Source: Portulaca oleracea
Taxonomy: Eukaryota > Streptophyta > Magnoliopsida > Caryophyllales > Portulacaceae
NCBI GenBank assembly: GCA_029582165.1
Contig: CM055875.1
Span: 9,615,203-9,679,202, forward strand
Direction of reading: 5' to 3'
DNA length: 64,000 nucleotides
Shown piece by piece: positions 11,143 to 21,964 of the stretch. Position 1 is the first letter of the stretch. The number at the start of each line of letters is the position of its first letter. A program made the position numbers and the translations under genes. Below the pieces are notes generated by a model. The model was not told the DNA's origin. It made no database searches and worked only from the letters and a program-made list of their open reading frames with translations.

Positions 11143-11393
11143 CATGTTTAGATGAATCTCCTTTGTTTCTTGCATAAATCTTGGACCTTGTTTTGTTACA
11201 AAATCGCATAAACCCCCATATTATACACGCCCCTTTGATAGTTCTTCCAAGAACTCATCAAGAACCCATCAAGAACCCATCAAGAACTCATAAAGAACCC
11301 ATAGCTCCACAAAGAACCCTCGTCCTAAACACATACCTAAGCCCAAATCCGTTCCTTTCCCTCGTGAGTCATATGACATCAAGTTGATTTCTA
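11143..11393 (+). other. A-beta untranslated leader
   Basis: Non-coding. Positions 11238-11322 hold AGTTCTTCCAAGAACT, three CATCAAGAAYY-type units, CATAAAGAACC and AGCTCCACAAAGAACCC, the module also present in the noa leaders. Confidence 0.72.
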
Positions 11394-14300
11394 ATGGCAA
11401 ATGATGAATCCAAATCAAATGAGGTTTATGAACTTGAGCAACAAATAGCATTTTTGCGTGTGCAATTGGGAAAGCAAATGGAAGAAAACAAAATGCTACG
11501 TGAAGGATCTATACGTGATGATGTCTCATCACATGGTGAAGGTAGTTCGAAGTCTAAAAGGCATGAACGTTTGGATTTTAAAGTCGAAGTTCCTGAATTT
11601 GATGGTAGTTTGAATGTAGAAGATTATCTTGATTGGATACACACGGTTGAACGTGTTTTTGAGTTGAAAGAATGTAGTGATGATCTCAAAGTGAAGTGTG
11701 TGGCTTTGAAATTGAGAAAGCATGCTAGTATTTGGTGGACTAACCTTCAAAAGAAGAGAGTAGCAAAGGGGAAGGACAAGATTCGTTCATGGGAGAAGAT
11801 GAAGTCCAAATTACAAAGCAAATTCCTACCCCAATCATACGTTGAAGACAACTACTACAAGTTGCAAAAGCTTGTCCAAGGCTCTAAATCGGTGGAAGAA
11901 TACACAAGGGAGTTTGAACATCTCCTTTGGCGTTGTGATCTCAAGGAAAAGGAACCACAAATTCTGGTACGTTACTTGATTGGTTTGAATGATTGGATAC
12001 GTCATATAGTTGAATTACATTCATATGAATCTCTTGATGAGCTAAGTAACTTGGCTATGAAAGTGGAAAGGCAAAGAAAAGAAAGAGCCAAGGAACCGCA
12101 AAGGACGTTCCCAAACACATCCAAACCCTATACCCAACGTCCTTATCCCCAAACACAATCAAAAGCTCCACAAAATCAGCCCCCATCCTCCCTTAAACCC
12201 TACGCCAAACCCACATTAAACCAGCCACAAAATCCCCCACCCAAAACCCAAGTCCAAGAACCAAGGACATTACCACCAAGAAGATGTTTTAGGTGCCAAG
12301 GATTGGGTCATATTGCATCCGAATGTCCTAACAAGCGTACGGTTTCTCTTGTTGAATATCAAAGTGCTTTGTTTGTTGAACCAAGCTTGTATGAAAGTGA
12401 TCATGAAGTGGAACCTTGTGAGCTTGCCGAAAATGAGGAGGATAATGATGAGGAGGTTGAGCAGGCGGATGAAGGCGAATTGTTGGTGCTTAGAAGGGCG
12501 TTAAGTGTGGCTTCTACCCCAAATGATAAGGAGCAACGAGAGAACATATTCCATACTAGGTGTACCGTTCAAGGAAAGGTATGCTCTCTTATAATTGATG
12601 GAGGTAGTTGTACTAATGCCGCCTCTACTACAATGGTAGAAAAGTTGAATTTGGATGTAAGTTCTCACCCATTCCCTTATAATATTCAATGGTTAAGCCA
12701 TGGGAAGGGCATTAGAGTTGATAAACGTGTATTAGTCTCATTGTCCATTGGGAAGAATTATAAAGATGATGTATGGTGTGATGTAATACCCATGGATGCT
12801 TGCCATATTTTGTTTGGTAGACTGTGGCTTTTTGATAGGTATGTCACTCTTGATGGAAGATTGAATACCTACTCATTCTTCATCAACAAAAAGAAGATTA
12901 CATTGGCTCCATTGCCCCCTTCTTCTATTCGGCCTCCACCAACAAAAGTGAAAGAAAGGGAGACTAAGATTGTATCTTTACTAAAGGCGGAACAACATGA
13001 ATTCTATGAGCAAAAAGAGTTGATATTGGCGAATATCCAAGAAGAACAAGCTTCCCCAACCAAGGATCATCCACGGCTCTCACCCTTGATGAGGAGGTTT
13101 GGTCATTTGTTTCCAAAAGAAATGCCCCAAGGATTGCCACCAACAAGGGACATTGAACACAAGATTGATCTCATTCCGGGAACTACATTACCAAATGAGC
13201 AAGCCTACCGAATGAACCCCAAGGAATCCCATGAGGTTCAAAGGCAAGTTGATGAGCTACTCCAAAAGGGCCTTATTCGTCCAAGCATGAGTCCATGTGC
13301 CGTCCCAGTGTTACTAGTTCCAAAGAAAGATGGTACCCAACGTATGTGCATGGATTGTAGGTCCATCAACAAAATCACCATCAAATATCGTTTCCCCATT
13401 CCACGTCTGGAGGATCTTCTTGATGAACTTTATGGAAGTGTTGTGTTTTCAAAGATCGATTTGAAGAGTGGATATCATCAAATTCGCATATGTGAAGGAG
13501 ATGAATGGAAAACGGCTTTCAAGACTAAAGAAGGCTTATATGAATGGTTAGTAATGCCCTTTGGTCTAATGAATGCTCCTTCTACTTTCATGAGGCTTAT
13601 ATCATCAAATTCGCATATGTGAAGTGAGATTGATCATGTAAAGCATTTAGAGCTAGTTTTGTATATCTTGGAGAAAGAAAAGCTCTACGCCAACTTGGAG
13701 AAGTGCTCGCTCTTTTCACCCAAGGTCATCTTCCTTGGATATGTGCTCTCCAAAAATGGGATTTAAGTAGACGAAGGAAAGGTTAAAGCTATCCAAGAAT
13801 GGCCAACACCAACGAGTATTGGTGTCGTCCTTACACAAGAGGGAAGGCCAATAGCCTACTTTAGCGAGAAGTTGAATGATGCCAAAAGGAAGTTTAGTAC
13901 ATATGACAAGGAGTTATTTGCCATTATAAGAGCTCTTGAGCATTGGAGGCATTATCTACTAAGTGGAGAGTTTATTCTACATAGTGATCATGAAGCCCTC
14001 AAGTTTATCTAAGGCCAACACAAGCTTAACCCACGACATGCAAAATGGGCTGAATTTATGCAAGCTTTTCAGTTTGTGATCAAGCATAATGCCGGGCATT
14101 TGAATAAGGGCGCCGATGCTCTCTCAAGGAGGTACTTACTTACATATGTTCTTGATTCTAACGTTGCTGGATTTGAACATATTAAGGGCTTATATCAAGA
14201 TGATCAAGATTTCAAAGAAGTATATGAGTTGTCAAAGAAACATCCTCATGAAATGTTTCATATTGAAGATGGTTTCTTATTCAAAGGAAATCAGTTATGT

Positions 14301-15569
14301 ATACCAAGGACCTCATTGCGCGAATTGTTGATTCAAGAAGTCCATGAAGGTGCCTTGGCAGGTCATTTTGGTATAGAGAAGACTTATTTGATGTTGAGAG
14401 ATTATTATTTTTGGCCTAGCATGGTGAAGGACGTTGAGCACATTGTGAAGAGATGTGGTACGTGCAACCTTGCCAAGTCACATGTATTACCACAAAGCTT
14501 GTATACACCGCTACCTATTCCATATCACCCTTGGGAAGATGTGAGTTTAGACTTCATTGTGGGTCTACCTCGAACTCAAAGAGGTAAAGATTCTATTATG
14601 GTGGTTGTAGATCGATTTTCAAAGATGGCGCATTTTGTACCTTGCAACACTACATATGATGCTACGAAAGTTGCTACTTTATATTTTGATGAAATTGTGA
14701 AGTTGCATGGCATACCCAAGACTATGGTGAGTGATAGAGACTCTAAGTTTCTAAGTCATTTTTGGGTTACTCTTTGGAAGAAAATGGGAACAAAGCTCAA
14801 GTTTAGCACGGCTTGTCATCCACAAACGGATGGACAAACGGAGGTAGTCAATCGAACCTTGGGAGCCTTGTTGAGGACATTGGTGAATAAATAAAAGAAG
14901 AGTTGGGATACTTTGTTAAGCATTGCCGAGTTTGCATATAATAGAAGTCCTAATCGTGCTACAAAGTTATCTCCGTTTGAAGTTGTCTATGGAAGAAATC
15001 CTCTTAAACCCATGGATTTATCTCCTATCTCTACATCTACAAAGTTTAGTTTTGAAGCAAGTAAAAGAGTAGAGGAGATTAAGAAGTTGCATGAGGAAGT
15101 TCGTGAGAAGATTAAGAGATATACTCAAAAGGTTGAAGAGAAAGTGAATCAAAAGAGGAAGAAAGTTATATTTAAGCCTGGAGATTTAGTGTGGTTACAC
15201 TTGAAGAAAGAGAGATTTCCAAGTAAGAGAAAAGGGAAATTGAAACCGAGAGGTGAAGGTCCTTATGAGGTCTTAGAAAGACTTGGTGATAACGCTTATC
15301 GCTTGAAGATGGAAGATGAGTATGAAGGAAGTTGTACTTTCAATGTGTGTGATCTTAAGTCTTATTATAATGAAGATGAAGAAATTCCAAGTTTGAGGAC
15401 AAACTCTTTTCAAGAAAGGGAGAATGATGCATATCATCTTTCAATGCATCAGAAGGAAGCCCTAAAGGACCTTACCAGTCTGCTACAGATTGTTTCAAGT
15501 GGTTATGTTGCGAATATCTCTAAAGCTAAGGGACTTTTGAGCTCTTTATCTCAAGAGTCTCTGTTGTAA
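11394..15569 (+). pseudogene. A-beta gag-pol polyprotein, broken
   Basis: The ATG at 11394 opens a 742-codon frame covering gag ([26 protein letters not shown]), the zinc knuckle [14 protein letters not shown], protease [13 protein letters not shown] and the RT palm up to [14 protein letters not shown]. At 13607 the RT YFDD segment is deleted and replaced by a 26-bp copy of upstream sequence, ending the frame. Further damage: a CAA-to-TAA stop near 13765, a deletion of roughly 240 bp joining RT to RNase H near 13820, a stop near 14009 and a GAA-to-TAA stop at 14892. The integrase is otherwise recognisable: HHCC N terminus with CGTCNLAK near 14460, [25 protein letters not shown], and the GPY-like LKPRGEGPYEVLERL. 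The frame ends inside the 3' LTR at 15569. No active RT is possible. Confidence 0.93.
15413..15424 (+). promoter_or_regulatory. A-beta polypurine tract
   Basis: AGAAAGGGAGAA directly precedes the 3' LTR and lies inside the pol reading frame (FQEREND). Confidence 0.88.
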
Positions 15570-16069
15570 TAAAGGGCCTTTGTTGTAAGTGTTTTGTAAA
15601 GGGCCTTGTCGGGTAGTGTCGCCTAAAGGGGCTTGTTAGAGTGACGCGGCCTTGCTGGGGTGACGTTTTTAGGGAGGGGTTTTTCTATTCCTATTCCTAT
15701 AAATAGACCTCTTGGGTCTCTTGTAAAGACATTATCTCATATTCAATAAATCAAATACAAACACAATGTGTTGTTTTCTCTCTAGTTTTGGCTAGAAAAC
15801 GAATTGCCTTTGGGTTTTTCGTGTGAAATCTTCTCTTCTAATCCAAGATTGAGCATTCTTGGGTGGTGTAAAGGAGGAGTAGGAGCTCTTGAAGATTGTG
15901 GTATGTCTGTATCAATCCGAGGAGTTTCGTAGCTCAATTCTATCAAGTTTCCGCTGTTCAGTTCGTTGTAAAGGTCCTTATCTGATTCATCTCTTGCAAG
16001 TTCTTACTTGTGTTTTTGATCCGTGTTCTTTCTTGGCATTTTGGTTGTCTTGTGATCCATTATGCATCA
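15425..16069 (+). repeat. A-beta 3' LTR
   Basis: 645 bp, nearly identical to 10482-11127. Its first ~145 bp encode the polyprotein C terminus. Confidence 0.93.
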
Positions 16070-16648
16070 CTTGAAGTTCTCATTTAGCTATGTGGAAGGG
16101 TTATTCCTTATGTACATTTTGGCTTTTGAATCTTTAGTATTGGAGTTGTATTTTAGGAGATATTGTATTTTCTTTAAAGGGCCTTTGTTGTAAGTGTCGC
16201 CTAGAGGGCCTTGTCTGGGTGACGCGGCCTTGCTGGGGTGACGCCTTTAGGGAGGGGTTCTCCTATTCCTATAAATAGACCCCTTGGGTCTCTTGTAAAG
16301 ATAATTCATTCATATTGATAATAAACACAAATCTCTCTAAAGTTGATGCTTTAGTTTCTCTCTAGTTTTGGCTAGAAAACGAATTACCTTTGGGTTTTTC
16401 GTGTGAAATCTTCTCTTCTAATCCAAGATTGAGCATTCTTGGGTGGTGAAAGGAGGAGTAGGAGCTCTTGAAGATTGTGGTGTGGCTGTATCAATCCGAG
16501 GAGTTTCGTTGCTCATTCTATCAAAGTTACCTCTGATCAGATCGTTGTTCAAAGGTCCTTCTTGATTCATCTCTTGCAAGTTCTTACTTGCGTTTTGCTC
16601 CGTGATTTTTCTTGGCATTTTGGTTGTCTTGTGATCCATTATGCATCA
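16070..16648 (+). repeat. A-alpha 5' LTR, second part
   Basis: It continues from 10481 after the repeated CTTGA and ends TATGCATCA at 16648. The TATA box is near 16272. Confidence 0.92.
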
Positions 16649-16651
16649 ATT

Positions 16652-16663
16652 TGGTATCAGAGC
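16652..16663 (+). promoter_or_regulatory. A-alpha primer-binding site
   Basis: TGGTATCAGAGC, 3 bp after the LTR. The leader that follows (16664-16923) has the AGTTCTTCCAAGAACT module at 16759-16845 with four CATCAAG-type units, one more than A-beta. Confidence 0.92.
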
Positions 16664-16923
16664 TATGTTTAGATGAATCTCCTTTGTTTCTTGCATGAAT
16701 CTTGGACCTTGTTTTGTCATAAAATCACATAAACCCCACGTTATACACGCCCCTTTGATAGTTCTTCCAAGAACTCATCAAGAACTCATCAAGAACCCAT
16801 CAAGAACCCATCAAGAACTCATAAAGATCCATAGCTCCTCAAAGAACCCTCGTCCTAAACACAAACCAAGCCCAAATCCGTCCCTTTCCCTCGTAAGTTC
16901 ATATGACATCAAGTTGATTTCTA

Positions 16924-19900
16924 ATGGCAAATGATGAATCTAAATCAAATGAGGTTTATGAACTTGAGCAACAAATAGCATTTTTGCGTGTGCAATTGGG
17001 TAAACAAATGGAAGAAAACAAAATGCTACGTGAAGGATCTATACGTGATGGTGTCTCGTCACATGGTGAAGGTAGTTCAAAGTCTAAAAGGCATGAACGT
17101 TTGGATTTTAAAGTCGAAGTTCCTGAATTTGATGGTAGTTTGAATGTAGAAGATTATCTTGATTGGATACATACGGTTGAACGTGTTTTTGAGTTGAAAG
17201 ATTGTAGTGATGAGCTCAAGGTGAAGTACGTTGCTTTGAAATTGAGAAAACATGCTAGTATTTGGTGGACTAACCTTCAAAAGAAGAGAGTTGCAAAAGG
17301 GAAAGAAAAGATCCGTTCTTGGGATAAGATGAAGTCAAAGTTGCAATCCAAGTTCCTTCCCCAATCATACGTTGAAGACAACTACTACAAGTTGCAAAAA
17401 CTTGTCCAAGGCTCTAAATCGGTGGAAGAATACACAAGGGAGTTTGAACATCTCCTTTGGCGTTGTGGTCTCAAGGAAAAGGAACCACAAATTCTGGTAC
17501 GTTACTTGATTGGTTTGAATGATTGGATTCGTCATATAGTTGAATTACATTCATATGAATCTCTTGATGAACTAAGTAACTTGGCTATGAAAGTGGAAAG
17601 GCAAAGGAAGGAAATAGCCAAAGAACCGTAAAGGACATACCAAAACCCATCCAAACCCTATACCCAACGTCCTTATCCCCAAACACAATCAAAAGCTCAA
17701 CAAAATCAGCCCCCATCCTCCCTTAAACCCTACGCCAAACCCAAATTAAACCAGCCACAAAATCCCCCACCCAAAACCCAAGTCCAAGAACTAAGGACAT
17801 TACAACCAAGAAGATGTTTTAGGTGCCAAGGATTGGGTCATATTGCATCCGAATGTCCTAACAAGCGCACAGTTTCTCTTGTTGAATATCAAAGTGCTTT
17901 GTTTGTTGAACCAAGCTTGTATGAAAGTGAACATGAAGTGGAACCTTGTGAGCTTGCCGAAAATGAGGAGGATAATGATGAGGAGGTTGAGCAAGCGGAT
18001 GAAGGCGAATTGTTGGTGCTAAGAAGGGCGTTAAGTGTGGCTTCTACCCCAAATGACCAGGAGCAACGAGAGAACATATTCCATACTCGGTGTACCGTTC
18101 AAGGGAAGGTATGCTCTCTTATAATTGATGGTGGAAGTTTTACTAATGCCGCCTCTACTACAATGGTAGAAAAGCTGAATTTGGGTATAAGTCCTCACCC
18201 ATTTCCTTATAATATTCAATGGTTAAGCCATGGGAAGGGCATTAGAGTTGATAAACGTGTATCAGTCTCATTGTCCATTGGGAAGAATTATAAAGATGAT
18301 GTATGGTGTGATGTAATACCCATGGATGCTTGCCATATTTTGTTTGGTAGACCGTGGCTTTTTGATAGGTATGTAACTCATGATGGAAGATTGAATACCT
18401 ACTCATTCGTCATCAACAAGAAGAAGATTACATTGGCTCCATTGCCCCCTTCTTCTATTCGGCCTCCACCCACAAAAGTGAAAGAAAGGGAGACTAACAT
18501 TGTATCTTTACTAAAGGCGGAACAACATGAATTCTATGAGCATAAAGAGTTGATATTGGCGAATATCCAAGAAGAACAAGCTTCCCCAACTCATGAACAT
18601 CCTCAGCTCTCACCCTTGATGAGGAGGTTTGGTCATTTGTTTCCAAAAGAAATGCCCCAAGGATTGCCACCAAGAAGGAACATTGAACACAAGATTGATC
18701 TCATTCCGGGAACTACATTACCAAATAAGCAAGCCTACCGAATGAACCCCAAGGAATCCCATGAGGTTCAAAGGCAAGTTGATGAGCTACTCAAAAAGGG
18801 CCTTATTCGTCCAAGCATGAGTCCATGTGTCGTCCCAGTGTTACTAGTTCCAAAGAAAGATGGTACCCAACGTATGTGCATGGATTGTAGGTCCATCAAC
18901 AAAATCACCATCAAATATCGTTTTCCCATTCCACGTTTGGAGGATCTTCTTGATGAACTCTATGGAAGTGTTGTGTTTTTTAAAGATTGATTTGAAGAGT
19001 GGATATCATCAAATCCGCGTATGTGAAGGAGACGAATGGAAAACGACATTCAAAACGAAGGAAGGTCTATATGAATGGTTAGTAGTGCCCTTTGGTCTAA
19101 CAAATGCTCCTTCTACTTTCATGAGGTTAATGAATCATGTATTGAAACCTTTGATTAGAAAGTGTGTTGTAGTATACTTTGATGATATACTTGTATATAG
19201 TAGAAGTGAGAATGACCATATAAAGCACTTAGAGCTAGTTTTGTATATCTTGGAGAAAGAAAAGCTCTACGCCAACTTGGAGAAGTGCTCGTTCTTTCAC
19301 CCAAGGTCGTCTTCCTTGGATATGTGCTCTCCAAAAATGGGATTCAAGTAGACGAAGGAAAGGTCAAAGCTATCCAAGAATGGCCAACACCAACGAGTAT
19401 ACATGAGGTACGATCATTTCATGGATTAGCTTCATTTTATAGAAGGTTTATCAAGAATTTTTCTACTATTTTAGCTCCTATGACTGAGTTGTTGAAGCAA
19501 AAGGAGTTTACATGGAGCAAAAACGCCCAATTGGCGTTTGAAAGTATCAAAGAGAAGTTATGTAATGCACCTCTTCTAGCCTTGCCTTGTTTTGACAAAG
19601 TATTTGAAGTAGAAGTGGATGCTAGTGGAGTTGGCATTGGTGCCGTCCTTACACAAGAGGGAAGGCCAATAGCCTACTTTAGCGAGAAGTTGAATGATGC
19701 CAAAAGGAAGTTTAGTACATATGACAAGGAGTTCTATGCCATTATAAGAGCTCTTGAGCATTGGAGGCATTATCTACTAAGTGGAGAGTTTATTCTACAT
19801 AGTGATCATGAAGCTCTCAAGTTTATCCAAGGCCAACACAAGCTTAACCCACGACATGCAAAATGGGTTGAATTTATGCAAGCTTTTCAGTTTGTGATCA

Positions 19901-21390
19901 AGCATAAGGCCGGGCATTTGAACAAGGGCGCCGATGCTCTATCAAGAAGGTACTTACTTACATATGTTCTTGATTCTAACGTTGCTGGATTTGAGCATAT
20001 TAAGGACTTATATCGAGATGATCAAGATTTCAAAGAAGTATATGAGTTGGCAAAGAAGCATCCTCATGAAATGTTTCATATCAAAGATGGTTTCTTATTC
20101 AAAGGAAATCAATTATGTATACCAAGGATCTCATTGCGCGAATTGTTGATTCAAGAAGTTCATGGAGGTGCCTTGGCGGGACATTTTGGCATGGAGAAGA
20201 CTTATTTGATGTTGAGAGATTATTACTTTTGGCCTAGCATGGTGAAGGATGTTGAGCATATTGTTAAGAGATGTGGTACTTGCAACCTTGCCAAGTCACA
20301 TGTGTTACCACAAGGCTTATATACACCGCTATCTATTCCATATTACCCTTGGGAAGATGTGCGTTTAGACTTCATTGTGGGTCTACCTCGAACTCAAAGA
20401 GGTAAGGATTCTATTATGGTGGTTGTAGATCGATTTTCAAAGATGGCGCATATTGTACCTTGCAACACTACATATGATGCTACGAAAGTTGCTACCTTAT
20501 ATTTTGATGAAATTGTGAAGTTGCATGGCATACCCAAGACTATGGTGAGTGATAGAGACTCTAAGTTTCTAAGTCACTTTTGGGTTACTCTTTGGAAGAA
20601 AATGGGAACAAGGCTCAAGTTTAGAACGGCTTGTCATCCACAAACGGATGGACAAACAGAGGTAGTCAATCGAACCTTGGGAGCCTTGTTGAGGACATTG
20701 GTGAATAAAGAAAAGAAGAGTTGGGATACTTTGTTAAGCATTGCCGAGTTTGCTTATAATAGAAGTCCTAATCGTGCTACAAAGTTATCTCTGTTTGAAG
20801 TTGTCTATGGAAGAAATCCTCTTAAACCCATGGATTTATCTCCTATCTCTACATCTACGAAGTTTAGTTTTGAAGCAAGTAAAAGAGTAGAGGAGATTAA
20901 GAAGTTACATGAGGAAGTTCGTGAGAAGATTAAGAGATATACTCAAAAGGTTGAAGAGAAAATAAATCAAAAGAGGAAGAAGGTTATATTCAAGCCTGGA
21001 GACTTGGTATGGTTACACTTGAAGAAAGAGAGATTTCTAAGTAATAGAAAAGGAAAATTGAAACCGAGAGGTGAAGGTCCTTATGAGGTCTTAGAAAGAC
21101 TTGGTGATAACGCTTGTCGCTTGAAGATGGAAGATGAGTATGAAGGAAGTTGTACTTTCAATGTGTGTGATGTTAAGCCCTATTATAATGAAGATGAAGA
21201 AATTCCAAGTTTGAGGGCAAACTCTTTTCAAGAAAGGGAGAATGATGCATATCATACTTCAATGCATCAAGAGGAAGCCCTAAAGGACCTTACCCGCCTG
21301 TTACAAATTGTTTCAAGTCGTTTCTCACATGACATCGCGAATATTTCCAAAACTAAGGGACTTTTGAGTTCCTTATCTCAAGAGTCTTGA
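16924..21390 (+). pseudogene. A-alpha gag-pol polyprotein, near-complete with few breaks
   Basis: About 1488 codons in order: N-terminal coiled-coil-like segment; gag core; TAA stop at 17629 (CAA elsewhere); zinc knuckle at 17814; protease IIDGGSFTN (Cys to Phe after the active-site Gly pair); RT with YFDD at 19175-19186; RNase H (VDASGVGIGAVL, LHSDHEALKF); integrase with HHCC zinc finger, [18 protein letters not shown] and TEVVNRT; GPY-like module; then a tail crossing the polypurine tract into the 3' LTR. A one-base gain in a T run near 18980 and a compensating shift near 19296 put part of RT out of frame. Everything from 19285 to 21390 (701 codons) is open. It is the best full-length representative of the autonomous family here but is not functional as read. 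Confidence 0.93.
21231..21242 (+). promoter_or_regulatory. A-alpha polypurine tract
   Basis: AGAAAGGGAGAA immediately before the LTR, inside the coding frame. Confidence 0.88.
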
Positions 21391-21964
21391 AGTTCTCATT
21401 TAGCTATGTGGAAGGGTTATTCCTTATGTACATTTTGGCTTTTGAATCTTTAGTATTGGAGTTGTATTTTAGGAGATATTGTATTTTCTTTAAAGGGCCT
21501 TTGTTGTAAGTGTCGCCTAGAGGGCCTTGTCGGGGTGACGTGTCCTTGCTGGGGTGACGCCTTTAGGGAGGGGTTCTCCTATTCCTATAAATAGACCCCT
21601 TGGGTCTCTTGTAAAGATAATTCATTCATATTGATAATAAACACAAATCTCTCTAAAGTTGATGCTTTACTTTCACTCTAGTTTTGGCTAGAAAACGAAT
21701 TACCTTTGGGTTTTTCGTGTGAAATCTTCTCTTCTAATCCAAGATTGAGCATTCTTGGGTGGTGAAAGGAGGAGTAGGAGCTCTTGAAGATTGTAGTGTG
21801 GCTGTATCAATCCAAGGAGTTTCGTTGCTCATTCTATCAAAGTTACCTCTGATCAGATCGTTGTTCAAAGGTCCTTCTTGATTCATCTCTTGCAAGTTCT
21901 TACTTGTGTTTTGATCCGTGATTTTTCTTGGCATTTTGGTTGTCTTGTGATCCATTATGCATCA
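21243..21964 (+). repeat. A-alpha 3' LTR
   Basis: 722 bp. The pol stop codon lies at 21388-21390, 148 bp into the LTR. TATA box near 21587. Confidence 0.94.

Larger units (their letters stand above)
10482..16069 (+). mobile_element. A-beta: complete but broken CRM-clade element inserted in the A-alpha LTR
   Basis: A perfect CTTGA duplication (10477-10481 and 16070-16074) flanks it. LTRs are 10482-11127 and 15425-16069 (646 and 645 bp). Primer site, leader, gag-pol relic and polypurine tract are in order on the + strand. Confidence 0.94.
10334..21964 (+). mobile_element. A-alpha: CRM-clade autonomous-type element inserted in E
   Basis: A perfect TCCCG duplication (10329-10333 and 21965-21969) flanks it. 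Both LTRs are 722 bp (5' LTR split as 10334-10481 plus 16075-16648; 3' LTR 21243-21964). Primer site at 16652, gag-pol 16924-21390. Its 5' LTR is interrupted by A-beta. Its LTR is a longer subtype than that of A-beta and the array copies, with extra sequence (TTGAAGTTCTCATTTAGC onward) after the coding end. Confidence 0.94.
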
